Assembly: GCA_035390965.1 (NCBI GenBank) | Contig: DAOPKE010000059.1 | Coordinates: 1 to 17,228, forward strand | From: GWF2-43-63 sp035390965 | GTDB taxonomy: Bacteria; Bacteroidota; Bacteroidia; Bacteroidales; DTU049 | Direction: 5' to 3' | Length of the DNA: 17,228 nucleotides | In this document: in pieces, positions 1 to 8,760 of the stretch | Numbering within the stretch: position 1 is the first letter of the stretch | Layout: each line of letters begins with the position of its first letter | Position numbers and translations under genes: made by a program | Notes under the pieces: model-generated | What the model saw: the letters and a program-made list of their open reading frames with translations, nothing else | Told to the model about the DNA's origin: nothing | The model's database searches: none

Positions 1-13
1 GTGAGCGGTTTTT

Positions 14-481
14 TTATTTTTTTTCTTCAATAAAAATCTCCATACCAATCATTCCCTCATAAATATCGACAGGCATATTATGATTGAAATTCATTGTCCA
101 TTTGCCCGGTTCTGCGAAGCGGATTGAATCATAGACAGGGAAGGGAATTTCATAATAGTCGTTGATCAGATTTCCCGTTCTTTCGCCATCATCATTACGC
201 ATCGGGAGATGAATTTTTTTAAAGCGTGAAGAGCCGGATGGAGTTAGCAAAACCAGACTCATGTCAAGGGATGAAAAAGTAAAATTTTTCCCCATTCGCA
301 TTTTCCCATAAACATCATAATGAACTGATGAATCAGCAATATCAAATGAAAAAGAGACTGATTGATCAATATTCCATGTATTGTTGACAAAGCCGTAATA
401 GTAAGTCTGATTATTTGATTGATCAGAAGAACAAGAAACAAAAAAAACAATCAGAAAAAACGACAAAAAAAAGACTTTCAT
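14..481 (-). CDS. gldH: GldH-like gliding motility/T9SS-associated lipoprotein
   Basis: A 155-residue protein with a short basic start, a hydrophobic stretch and a lipobox (F-V-S-C) with the acceptor cysteine at residue 17, so an outer-envelope lipoprotein is expected. The rest resembles the GldH family in length (about 155-165 residues) and pattern: a W-x-x-D-x-x-V-S-F start to the mature domain, a central S-L-V-L-L-T-P-S-G strand, a D-D/G-E-R-T-G turn and an ending with A-E-P-G-K-W-T-M followed by I-G-M-E-I. In Flavobacterium johnsoniae GldH is needed for gliding, and homologues also occur in non-gliding Bacteroidota, so motility itself cannot be inferred. It is the last gene of a three-gene minus-strand operon: its ATG overlaps the stop of the amidohydrolase by 4 bp (478-481), which suggests translational coupling. 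Family assignment is from recalled similarity, not a search. Confidence 0.8.
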   Translation of the reverse strand: MKVFFLSFFLIVFFVSCSSDQSNNQTYYYGFVNNTWNIDQSVSFSFDIADSSVHYDVYGKMRMGKNFTFSSLDMSLVLLTPSGSSRFKKIHLPMRNDDGERTGNLINDYYEIPFPVYDSIRFAEPGKWTMNFNHNMPVDIYEGMIGMEIFIEEKK

Positions 482-1686
482 ATTTCACTTTCATTCAAAT
501 CTGACATTGTTTTTAAGGCAATAAAAGCCATACAAGAAGAACCAGTAATCAATGAATTTTCATCGATATCAAAACCAGAAGTATGAAGATTTGCCGATGG
601 AGCATTTGTGAGCGGGTTGGTAATACCAAGACGATAAAAAACAGCTGGAACATTTTGGGCATAATAGGCAAAATCCTCTGCGGTCATACGCAAAGGAAGA
701 TCTGAAACCTTATCCGCGCCAAGAAATTCAACAGCAGCCAAACGGGCAATACGAGTCGTTTTTTCATCATTGATGAGAAATGGATAACCATGATGGATAT
801 CAACCGTACATTGAGCGCCAAAACCTTCAGCAATTCCTTTTGCAATGGAAACAATTTTCTGATGTGCTTCGGCCCGCCAATTTTCATCGAAAGTTCTGAT
901 TGTTCCTTCCATTGTCACAGAATCGGGAATTACATTGGTGCGGCCATCGGCAATCATTCTTCCGAAAGATAAAACCGTTGGAATTGAAGGATTGGCAGCA
1001 CGGCTTGTTATCTGCTGCAAGGCAACAATGATCTGCGAAGCAATAACAACCGGATCAATATTCAGTTCAGGCGTGGCGCCATGCCCGCCGCGGCCAGTGA
1101 CGGTGATATAAATTTCGTCAGTCGAAGCCATATAAGGTCCGCTTTTCAGACCGATTGAACCCGTTGGCAAACCCGGTAAAACATGTTGACCAATCATAGC
1201 ATTTACCTTTGGGTAGTCGAGTACACCATCCTGAATCATTTTTATGGCCCCACCCGGAAAAGTTTCTTCAGATGGTTGAAAAACCAGTTTAAACGTACCA
1301 TCAAAAGTATTCTTCAAATAATCAAGAATAAAAGCAGATCCCAAAAGCGAGGCCACATGGGCATCGTGGCCACATGCATGCATAACTCCATCAACCATGC
1401 TTTTATAATCACATAAATTTTGTTCCTGAATGCTGAGAGCATCCATATCGGCGCGCAAAGCGACACAAGCTCCCGGCGATTTTCCTTCAATAAGTGCAAC
1501 GACACCATATCCGCCAATACCGGCCTTATAAGGTATATTCCATTCATCAAGAACAGAACAAATCAAGGCCGCAGTATTTTTTTCCTGACCAGACAGTTCG
1601 GGATATTTATGCAACTGACGACGTACAGCAACAAGTCGGGGATAGATTTTAGCAGCAAGCGATGAAATAATTTCAGTATTATCCAT
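478..1686 (-). CDS. M20 family metallo-amidohydrolase (hippurate/N-acyl-amino-acid hydrolase type)
   Basis: A 402-residue cytoplasmic enzyme (no signal peptide) of the M20D amidohydrolase family, which cleaves N-acyl groups from amino acids or related amides using two bound metal ions. The sequence shows the family marks in order: R-R-x-L-H-K-Y-P-E-L-S at 22-32, A-L-R-A-D-M-D-A-L at 76-84, M-H-A-C-G-H-D-A-H at 102-110, the P-S-E-E motif at 138-141 with the general-base glutamate, G-Q-H at 166-168, the dimerisation-domain G-R-G-G-H-G-A at 198-204, and the late metal ligand His368 in N-L-H-T. Likely metal ligands are Cys105, His107, Glu141, His168 and His368, all present, so the enzyme should be active. 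Length is normal. It lies 2 bp after the outer-membrane fusion gene and overlaps gldH by 4 bp. The true substrate cannot be told from sequence; ama/hipO-type names are possible. Confidence 0.92.
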   Translation of the reverse strand: MDNTEIISSLAAKIYPRLVAVRRQLHKYPELSGQEKNTAALICSVLDEWNIPYKAGIGGYGVVALIEGKSPGACVALRADMDALSIQEQNLCDYKSMVDGVMHACGHDAHVASLLGSAFILDYLKNTFDGTFKLVFQPSEETFPGGAIKMIQDGVLDYPKVNAMIGQHVLPGLPTGSIGLKSGPYMASTDEIYITVTGRGGHGATPELNIDPVVIASQIIVALQQITSRAANPSIPTVLSFGRMIADGRTNVIPDSVTMEGTIRTFDENWRAEAHQKIVSIAKGIAEGFGAQCTVDIHHGYPFLINDEKTTRIARLAAVEFLGADKVSDLPLRMTAEDFAYYAQNVPAVFYRLGITNPLTNAPSANLHTSGFDIDENSLITGSSCMAFIALKTMSDLNESEI

Positions 1687-1688
1687 AA

Positions 1689-4600
1689 TTAAAAATCAAG
1701 ACTAAAAGACAGGACATATCGAGGGCTGTAAACCTGCAGCTCTTCAATTCCCCATGCAACATCGAATCGGACAAAATAGCCAAATATCACAGATCGGACA
1801 CCAGCACCTATACCACCAACCAAAGGATTTCGGGGAGATTTTACAACAACAGTGATTGGTTTTTGATAATATGTTTCTGGCACCATGATATTTTGTTCTG
1901 AATATGGATTCAACCCAAGCCAAGCAGAACCGATATCGCCAAAGCCAACAATCTGAAAATTGTTAATAAACTGCGACTTGATTGGACGGTTAAGCAGATA
2001 GCGGAAGACCGGAAAACGCAATTCGGAATTAATAACTGCAAAAGTATTTCCATTGCGGATATTCTGCGGGAATCCACGAAGATTTGTGCCCAGTGTCTGA
2101 AAAGCAAAATTCATCGAAGTATCTACCGGCTGACTATAATTAAATGAAGGAAGAAAAGTGTTATCCGTTCCGCCAAGATAATAAAGCAATCGGGTTGAGC
2201 CAAACGAAGTACCAAAAGCCAGACGATTTGCCCAGATAAAGGTTCTATGAATTTTTGAATAATGCCGGAAATCAAGACCTGCGGTAATAAGATTAAGTTC
2301 AGATTTATTTATCCCTTGATAATATTCAGCAAAAACCTTATAACGCATACCATACATAATGTTTGTCATTACGGGTCGCGAGTTATCAAAAACAAGTTCA
2401 ATCCTTGTTCCACCCCAAAATGTATTAACATCAGGTTGAGCCAGTGTAAAATCATCAATACTTTTATAAACTTGATTATCGTATTTTAAGATCAAGGTGC
2501 CCTTCAGTGCAAGAACAGGAGAAAAGGGCCATTTAAAGATATAATTCACATCGTGCAGATGATGTTTGACGTATGAAGTTTCATTTGCCGCATCATAAGT
2601 CATCCGATGAAAAACAATCTGCCGGTCAAGACGTTTAAACAAATCCTCGTAACTAATAAAATACTCATTGTTATCGAGCGAAAAAGAGGAGCGAACAACA
2701 CCCGTAATTCTTTTATCTTCGAGTAAATCAGAAGCGCTTATCTGAAAAAGAGCATTATTGCCAGCATTCCCAAAAGTAACAACAGACCTGTTGTATGGCT
2801 GATAAGTTGTATTGAGAAAAGAAAAATCGAGTTGAGAAACAAGTTTGTCAATGCCATATTCCACATCATAGTTTTGCTGATGCGGCAAAGAAAATTTTTC
2901 AACCGAATCAGTTTTAGCCACTACGTTAGGTTTTGGATTTTTATTGGTATTTGTAGTAAAACGATAATTATATACGTTAACATTTCCCTTATCAGTCTGA
3001 GACTTAACAAAACCTTGTTTCTGAGCATTTTTGGCATTTTGACCCAGTGTATCCGGCTTTGTCTGATACATTGAAAAAATCAGATTTCGCTCATCTGCCC
3101 ACGCAGTATTTAATGGTTCAGACCCGGAAGCGAAATCACCTGTAATATTTTTTTCAGCAACAACAATGCGTGAAGACTTTCCAACCGTAAAAACCAGAGA
3201 AACAAAATCAGAGCGAAGATATGACTCCTGTTCTCTGATTGAAGATGCATAATTGGTCATCGGCGAAACTGATGTAAAATACCGGTAATGTATTGAAGTA
3301 TCAACATATGCAATAGCACTGTCGAAATGACCAATTAATTGATTTCTGATTCCATTTTCATCAGAGATGAAAGAAAAATATTTTCCATTCCAGGGCATGG
3401 GAGAAGACTCTGAAACAGCCGGAGTATTTGTTACGCGGCGCAGAATTTGCGGTTTTGAAACGACATCATAGGCAAAAATATCAAACGATTGCTGCTTATT
3501 GACAGGAATAGAATAATCAACCAAATACGTTTCCTGTTCAATTACAAGTGTATCACTTATGCGATTTGAAGCAAAAGCAATCATGCGGCCATTATCGATG
3601 AAGCGAGGCTGTAAATCATCATAAACATCATTAGTGATACGGACAAAAGATTTACTACCCGTGTAAAAAAGAAAAATGTCGCTGTAGCCATTAATCACAG
3701 CAGACATCACCAGTAAGGATCCATCGGGAGAATAGGCCATATCAAGAACCTTATTGATATTATCGATAAAAAACTCCTCACGGGTTTTATCTTCGACATT
3801 ATATAAATACAACTTACGTCGTCCTTTATTTTCGACTTCCCAGGCAAAAAGGCCCGAAGTAGGATGCCATGCTGTTAGCGGATAAGTCATATCAGGGATG
3901 TCGTTCATTTTTGTTCCAAGCCGAAACAATTTCTTTTTCTTTTCGGACTGACGATCGACAATAAAAAGTTTTTTCTTGTTCACCTTATCCATTACATAGG
4001 TCAGATAACGTCCGTCGGGGCTTACTTTTGCCTGATAATAATGATTTTTTCTTTTAATTTTAACAGGCACATTGTGGTCCGGAGCCAGATCGCGGCCATT
4101 CACATCATTCAGGTAAACCGCCTGATTATGAGCATACCATTCACGGATGAGGTTTTTAAAAGAAATGCCAAGAACAAACAGAAACCCATTTTCCACATTT
4201 CGAGAAACCTTTGCCATATAAATGATGTTTGGGATCATATTCCCTCCATATTTGCCTGCAATAAAGCGCCAGACAGAATGACCGGCAAGAGTGGCATCGG
4301 CACCTTCGAGGTGATTGAATTTACTGAATTTTCCTGACACAAAGGCGTCGCGCATTTTTTCGTCCAGTTCAGTATTCCAATCCGACGCCAGATAGGATTG
4401 AAGACCGCTGAGATACCATTCCGGCAACGACATCAGCGTTGAGTTTTTCATATTGGCAGATATCTGTTCGCCATACATCATCTGATTCAGAATAACTCTG
4501 GCAATACCACCTCTGATTTGTTCCTCAAGGTTCAGATAATTGCCATTAAAATACAGAAAAACCTTATTGTCAACAACATGAGTTACTCCCCCGGTGTTAT

Positions 4601-4949
4601 ACAGCACTTCGTTATCGAGACCAATATTGGAAGATTTCATTTCACTGAGGGAGTTAAAAACGATGAAATGTATCTTGCTTTCAGATTTATAACTCAGTTT
4701 TTCTGATATTTCCTTCAAAGCCGAAGAAGCATATCGGGCGGCATTAATGGTAATTTTACGACCATCCTGATAAAAGACAAAGTCATAATCTTTAAATCGA
4801 AATTGGCTCCAGATACGCTCTTCGTTATACTGAACCCTGTTTTTACCAAATGACATATGGCTCCCATTATAAAACTGAGCAGAAACCTTCTGAAAAGGCA
4901 TCAAAAGGGTAAAAAGGACAATTATGACGAAAGTTTTGCGCATAACCAT
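1689..4949 (-). CDS. Envelope fusion protein: peptidase-MA-like N-terminus, TolB-like beta-propeller, Omp85-like C-terminal barrel
   Basis: A 1086-residue protein with a signal peptide ending near S-A-Q at residues 23-25; start is ATG at 4949 or the second ATG at 4943. Residues about 26-290 look like a gluzincin (peptidase MA-like) fold ending in L-P-E-W-Y-L-S-G-L near 175, but no HExxH is present where it would be expected (about 148-158) and the usual glutamate of the W-x-x-E-G motif is serine, so it should be catalytically dead. Residues about 300-620 carry PD40/TolB-type repeats (V-S-P-D-G at 309-313, Y-S-P-D-G at 406-410, and I-D-N-G-R near 451). The C-terminal 340 residues alternate like beta-strands, contain N-L-R-G-F (compare the V-R-G-F/Y motif of Omp85 proteins) and end in phenylalanine, as outer-membrane barrels do. 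Similar proteins are widespread in Bacteroidota and are often annotated as TolB or BamA-like; their role is unknown to me. First gene of the operon with the amidohydrolase and gldH. Confidence 0.8.
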   Translation of the reverse strand: MVMRKTFVIIVLFTLLMPFQKVSAQFYNGSHMSFGKNRVQYNEERIWSQFRFKDYDFVFYQDGRKITINAARYASSALKEISEKLSYKSESKIHFIVFNSLSEMKSSNIGLDNEVLYNTGGVTHVVDNKVFLYFNGNYLNLEEQIRGGIARVILNQMMYGEQISANMKNSTLMSLPEWYLSGLQSYLASDWNTELDEKMRDAFVSGKFSKFNHLEGADATLAGHSVWRFIAGKYGGNMIPNIIYMAKVSRNVENGFLFVLGISFKNLIREWYAHNQAVYLNDVNGRDLAPDHNVPVKIKRKNHYYQAKVSPDGRYLTYVMDKVNKKKLFIVDRQSEKKKKLFRLGTKMNDIPDMTYPLTAWHPTSGLFAWEVENKGRRKLYLYNVEDKTREEFFIDNINKVLDMAYSPDGSLLVMSAVINGYSDIFLFYTGSKSFVRITNDVYDDLQPRFIDNGRMIAFASNRISDTLVIEQETYLVDYSIPVNKQQSFDIFAYDVVSKPQILRRVTNTPAVSESSPMPWNGKYFSFISDENGIRNQLIGHFDSAIAYVDTSIHYRYFTSVSPMTNYASSIREQESYLRSDFVSLVFTVGKSSRIVVAEKNITGDFASGSEPLNTAWADERNLIFSMYQTKPDTLGQNAKNAQKQGFVKSQTDKGNVNVYNYRFTTNTNKNPKPNVVAKTDSVEKFSLPHQQNYDVEYGIDKLVSQLDFSFLNTTYQPYNRSVVTFGNAGNNALFQISASDLLEDKRITGVVRSSFSLDNNEYFISYEDLFKRLDRQIVFHRMTYDAANETSYVKHHLHDVNYIFKWPFSPVLALKGTLILKYDNQVYKSIDDFTLAQPDVNTFWGGTRIELVFDNSRPVMTNIMYGMRYKVFAEYYQGINKSELNLITAGLDFRHYSKIHRTFIWANRLAFGTSFGSTRLLYYLGGTDNTFLPSFNYSQPVDTSMNFAFQTLGTNLRGFPQNIRNGNTFAVINSELRFPVFRYLLNRPIKSQFINNFQIVGFGDIGSAWLGLNPYSEQNIMVPETYYQKPITVVVKSPRNPLVGGIGAGVRSVIFGYFVRFDVAWGIEELQVYSPRYVLSFSLDF

Positions 4950-5055
4950 TCTACCGTTTTAAACAACGGGATTGTAAAATTACGAAAATTTACCGGTTTT
5001 ATTGCAATACAGATGTCAATAAAAAATAACTTTTATAAAAGGCCCGGAATTTGAT

Positions 5056-5063
5056 TAATTTTG
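5056..5063 (+). promoter_or_regulatory. Predicted -7 promoter element (TAnnTTTG) of the thioredoxin-like gene
   Basis: TAATTTTG matches the Bacteroidota sigma-ABfr -7 consensus TAnnTTTG perfectly. Transcription would start near 5070, giving a leader of about 12 nt before the ATG at 5082. No good -33 TTTG lies about 20 bp upstream, so support is from the -7 box and its position alone. Confidence 0.45.
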
Positions 5064-5081
5064 ACCTCGAAAAAACAGTGT

Positions 5082-6426
5082 ATGACACGTCTTGCATTCA
5101 CCATTCCGTTATTTTTAATGCTCATCACCAATAGCATTGCGCAAAACGGTTTTGAGCTAAGCGGTCAAATCAGCAACTTTCAAAGGCCGGCAACCATCTA
5201 TCTTTTGTCTGTTGAAGGATCCGAATGGGATGTGGCAGACAGCATGAAATCAATAAAAGGCGAGGTTTTGTTTTCGGCCGACACAATTCCGGTTACTGGG
5301 GAATATTATGTTTTTTGGGAAGAAAAATATTTCATCAATCTAGTAATTAACAATGAGCGCAGAATAGAATTCACCGCTGACAATCTTGAGGAAAATCTTG
5401 CTGTACACATACAAATTTCGGAAGAAAACAAAGCGTTTTACCAACTACGCGCCATAGAAAATTCGATTGATAGCTTATCCGCCATTGGCGATGAATACTA
5501 TGAAAAGGGGATGCATGCACAACTTCAGAAAATCAGAAATCAATTACAACTAAAAATAGCTGAACTTGAGAAAAAAATACAACAAACTGATGCTGAAAGG
5601 CCCGGACTATTCTCAGTCAAATTATACAAAAGCAGCATTCCACCCGATTTTAACTCTTTTGCACTGTCAAATCCAGATCATGGATTTAAAACTGAGTATG
5701 ACTTTTTAAAACGACACTACTTCGACAACATTGACAAATACGACAGTTGTCTTGTAAATACGCGTGTAATATATGATGCATGCAGTTTTTACCTGAGAAA
5801 TTTTACAGACGAAAAAAACACGGCCGGTTATATCAAAACTGTTGATTTCATTATCAGTTCTTTTTCATGGAACAACAAACAATTTGATTATGTATTGAAT
5901 CTTTTGCTCAACACATTTGAATCGGCGGGATTTGACGATGTTTATCTGCATTTGTTTGACACATACATGCACGGAACTTCTTGTGATGGCGGCATTCCTG
6001 GAGAAGCCGAACGAAAAGCACTTTCCATCAAAAACATGAAAAAAGGCACTTTTGCTCCGGAACTGACAGGGTTTGACAAAAATGGCAACTCGGTATCGCT
6101 GAGCGACTTTAAAGGAAAGACCGTCATTGTGATGTTCTGGGAATCATCGTGTGAGCATTGCCGCAACGCCATTCCGCATGTTACAGCACTGATAAAAGAT
6201 AAACCAGACATTGTGCTGCTTTCATATTCTATTGATACAGACGAAAACAAATGGATAGGCGGATGCCTCGAAGAAGGGCTCCCAGAGCCATCTATAAGCG
6301 ACCTCAAAGGATATGACGGAGCCAATGCCATACGATGGAATGTTTGGGGAACACCAAGCTTTTTTGTCATTGACACTGAAGGGAAAATTGCAGCAAAACC
6401 GCTTACATTGTCTGCTTTGGAAGATG
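5082..6426 (+). CDS. Secreted TlpA-like thioredoxin-fold protein with DUF4369-like N-terminus (3' end lost in gap)
   Basis: About 448 residues are visible from the ATG at 5082; the frame runs into the 100-N gap, so the C-terminus and stop are unseen. A TTG at 5061 is in frame but sits inside the predicted -7 promoter box, so ATG 5082, followed directly by a signal peptide ending near S-I-A-Q, is preferred. Residues about 20-140 resemble DUF4369, the beta-rich N-terminal domain common on Bacteroidota TlpA proteins; a helical region follows (about 135-300). The last part is a thioredoxin/AhpC-TSA domain: W-E-S-S-C-E-H-C with the redox pair at Cys357 and Cys360, and the cis-proline motif W-G-T-P-S-F-F-V-I-D. 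It probably reduces or exchanges disulfides in the periplasm; the partner is unknown. The visible sequence ends L-S-A-L-E-D, close to where such domains usually finish, so only a short tail is likely missing. Confidence 0.85.
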
Positions 6427-6526
6427 NNNNNNNNNNNNNNNNNNNNNNNNNNNNNNNNNNNNNNNNNNNNNNNNNNNNNNNNNNNNNNNNNNNNNNNNNN
6501 NNNNNNNNNNNNNNNNNNNNNNNNNN
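6427..6526. other. Assembly gap 1 (100 N)
   Basis: Exactly 100 N, the usual placeholder for a scaffold gap of unknown size. It removes the C-terminus of the thioredoxin-like gene. The reading frame to its right cannot be joined to the frame on its left. A tandem octamer repeat begins at the first base after the gap and may be why the assembly broke. Confidence 0.95.
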
Positions 6527-6558
6527 TTAAAGGGTTAAAGGGTTAAATGATTAAAGGG
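6527..6558. repeat. Tandem octamer repeat, unit TTAAAGGG
   Basis: Four in-phase 8-bp units: TTAAAGGG (6527), TTAAAGGG (6535), the variant TTAAATGA (6543) and TTAAAGGG (6551), then TCAAA. The array abuts the gap, so more units may lie in the missing DNA. It is in the convergent intergenic space between the thioredoxin-like gene and the metalloprotease gene. Confidence 0.8.
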
Positions 6559-6600
6559 TCAAATATAAATGAATAAAACAGGCGAAATCAGTAAAGGATT

Positions 6601-6621
6601 AAACCCGGAATAATGGGGTTT
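6601..6621. terminator. Possible weak bidirectional terminator hairpin
   Basis: AAACCC at 6601-6606 pairs with GGGTTT at 6616-6621 around a 9-nt loop, between two convergent genes and 9 bp from the metalloprotease stop. The stem is only 6 bp and the flanking T tract is short, so this is weak support for termination in either direction. Confidence 0.3.
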
Positions 6622-6629
6622 TACAAACA

Positions 6630-8687
6630 TCAGCGTTTAATAATTTTGCCTTCATTGATGAGCTTTGAATCTCTACCAACAATAATTCTGGCACCTTTTT
6701 CCAGAACAATAACAGCATCGGGAGAAACGTGAAAAACCGATTTGTTACGGATATCAAGTCGGGCGCCTTTGCGCAGCAGCAACCGTGTACCCGGCATCAT
6801 TTGGAAATGGGTATAATCGGTAATTACCGTTTTGCCTTTCACGATAATCACAGAATCGATGCGGGTTGGAGTCAATCCAGCATCAATAATAACTCTACGC
6901 CTTTTATCAATAATAAGGTCAAACTGATTATCGGAAGGCAAATCGGGTAAGACAATTTTCGGAGCACTCCATCTTACATTTTGCGAAACGACATTATCTC
7001 CATTACGAACACGCAGCAGCACATCGCCAGGAGAAGGCCAATTCTCTCGAAGAATTTCAACACTTACCGAATTCAGATAAATGACACGATTGTCAGGCGG
7101 CATGCCCTTATTGATGGATCTATTATCATTGAGCAAAGTGAGAGCATTTGCAGATGAAGGATTGGTTCCCACTGCAATTTTATTGTTACCGTGAAAAACA
7201 AAGGCCATTTCCGATTCGCCAAGATATGGAAGATTATTTACATAACCGCCAGAGACACGTTCTATAGCCGGATCACGTTTCTCTTTTTCTTCCAGATGTC
7301 CATCAAAATTATTATCAAAAGCCACTATTTCAGTTACGGCATTACCGCTCAACGGGTTCATCAGTGCGGGTTTTCGTTCAAAAGGATAATACAATCCATT
7401 ATTCAGACACCAATCATTTCTTACAAGGGTGTCTCCCCACACAAAATCATACATTCCGCTTGCAGGCAATGAACGAATAAAATCGGCATAACCGCCGAAT
7501 ACATTTTTACCATACAAATCATCATGTGAAACCTGTAAATAAGCATAAATGCCAGGAACAGCATGATCGGTACAGCCAGACTCTTCATATTGAAACACAT
7601 CGAATAAACTTCCATTAAAAGATTTTGTCTGATGATTTTCAATCCACAACCATTGCTGATATTCATCGTCAGGGACTCCCGGAAGTCTAATCCGGAGCGC
7701 ATCTCCAGATGTTATAAAATCGCGGAGAATAATTAATGTATCAACAATGTACTCATTTCGGAAATCAAAATCTGTGTTTACCTCTTTAGCTGAAAAATTC
7801 AATGCAGAAATATAATACTCTTTCTCAGGCCGCTTCCAGCCAAGCTTATAACGATCCCATGCATTGCAAGACAACAGTGATTTATTGGCTGCTCCCATCA
7901 TGCCCCATCCTCCCTGAAAAGACAAAAACAATTGCGGGCCGCTGCTTGAATGATTTCCTCCGCAACAATGAAGGTTATTGCCGCCAAAGAGCAAATGATT
8001 ATATTCATGCAAAAGAATATTGAAAGGACTGATACTGCGCGAAGAGAATACGCTATAGGAATCCGTTTTAAACAAGACATTTCTTGATACATTTCCTGAA
8101 GAAGCATAACCGGCAAGATGACCAGGATAAGTGCAATTTCGGACAATCACCATTACATGATCAAAAGAAAGTGGCGAATCTGGTGTCCGGATTAACTTTT
8201 GCTTACCAGGAGCTGATTTAACCCAAAGATCAAAACTATCGGCGGGCAAAGCCGCTTTGGTCATGAAGCCCTTGTTCCATGCTTCATTCAGAATAGAAGC
8301 AACATTAATATCACCTTTGCTTTTATACTGAAACGGGATCTCCGGATTATCAGGATTCAGCAGAATATCGGCAACAACATTGTACTGACCAAAGGAGCAC
8401 TCATGATAATATCGGCTAACCAATCCTTTTGGATCAGACGACGGAAAGACATCAAACAAATCACTGGCCCAAACAGGATATGCTCCGGGTTTCCAAAATT
8501 CATTTGTATCCGTTGCATTTTTTTCAACACCAGCCGGATATTCAACTTCAACAAACACCAATAATATCCTGATGGTTCCCTTCACCGGTAAAACCTGACC
8601 ATTACGGGAACTGATACTGTTTTCCTGAGCATGAGAAAAAAAAGAAAACAGCGCCAGCAACAAACAAAATGAAACGAAACGACCCAT
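6630..8687 (-). CDS. Secreted M6-like zinc metalloprotease with C-terminal beta-solenoid-like tail
   Basis: A 685-residue protein with a clear signal peptide (hydrophobic to about residue 17, A-Q at 20-21). Residues about 38-110 match the start of M6-type peptidases: I-L-L-V-F-V-E-V-E-Y, then S-R-Y-Y-H-E-C-S-F-G, the counterpart of the family's Y-Y-x-x-x-S-x-G. The zinc motif H-E-Y-N-H is at 227-231, followed by an unusual N-N-L-H-C-C-G-G-N-H stretch (239-245 region; Cys241-Cys242), and a Met-turn-like G-G-W-G-M-M-G near 259-265. The last 65 residues repeat short hydrophobic steps (M-P-G-T-R-L-L-L, K-G-A-R-L-D-I, E-K-G-A-R-I-I-V, I-N-E-G-K-I), which suggests a small beta-solenoid. There is no T9SS sorting domain, so it may stay periplasmic or leave by another signal. 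Convergent with the thioredoxin-like gene, divergent from pheT across 73 bp. The exact peptidase family (M6 or a relative) is not certain. Confidence 0.75.
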   Translation of the reverse strand: MGRFVSFCLLLALFSFFSHAQENSISSRNGQVLPVKGTIRILLVFVEVEYPAGVEKNATDTNEFWKPGAYPVWASDLFDVFPSSDPKGLVSRYYHECSFGQYNVVADILLNPDNPEIPFQYKSKGDINVASILNEAWNKGFMTKAALPADSFDLWVKSAPGKQKLIRTPDSPLSFDHVMVIVRNCTYPGHLAGYASSGNVSRNVLFKTDSYSVFSSRSISPFNILLHEYNHLLFGGNNLHCCGGNHSSSGPQLFLSFQGGWGMMGAANKSLLSCNAWDRYKLGWKRPEKEYYISALNFSAKEVNTDFDFRNEYIVDTLIILRDFITSGDALRIRLPGVPDDEYQQWLWIENHQTKSFNGSLFDVFQYEESGCTDHAVPGIYAYLQVSHDDLYGKNVFGGYADFIRSLPASGMYDFVWGDTLVRNDWCLNNGLYYPFERKPALMNPLSGNAVTEIVAFDNNFDGHLEEKEKRDPAIERVSGGYVNNLPYLGESEMAFVFHGNNKIAVGTNPSSANALTLLNDNRSINKGMPPDNRVIYLNSVSVEILRENWPSPGDVLLRVRNGDNVVSQNVRWSAPKIVLPDLPSDNQFDLIIDKRRRVIIDAGLTPTRIDSVIIVKGKTVITDYTHFQMMPGTRLLLRKGARLDIRNKSVFHVSPDAVIVLEKGARIIVGRDSKLINEGKIIKR

Positions 8688-8735
8688 AAAAAATTAATTA
8701 TGTAAATATACAAATTCTGAAAAAAGGGAATTCAG

Positions 8736-8743
8736 TATCTTTG
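8736..8743 (+). promoter_or_regulatory. Predicted -7 promoter element (TAnnTTTG) of pheT
   Basis: TATCTTTG matches the Bacteroidota -7 consensus exactly and lies 17 bp before the pheT ATG. Transcription would start near 8750, leaving a leader of about 11 nt. A convincing -33 TTTG is not visible. Confidence 0.45.
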
Positions 8744-8760
8744 CTGAAAATATTCTCAGG

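Noticed and set aside
4950..5055. A minus-strand -7 box for the envelope operon (candidates near 4975-4982 and 4985-4992).
   Set aside because: Each has one mismatch to TAnnTTTG at the final G and no -33 partner, too weak to list in such AT-rich DNA.
5942..6376. A 144-residue open frame antisense to the thioredoxin-like gene.
   Set aside because: The plus-strand frame has clear thioredoxin motifs; the antisense frame is a shadow with no recognisable domain.
6527..6546. Treating the TAA at 6528-6530 as the stop of the thioredoxin-like gene.
   Set aside because: The gap length is unknown, so the frame on the right of the gap has no fixed relation to the gene on the left.
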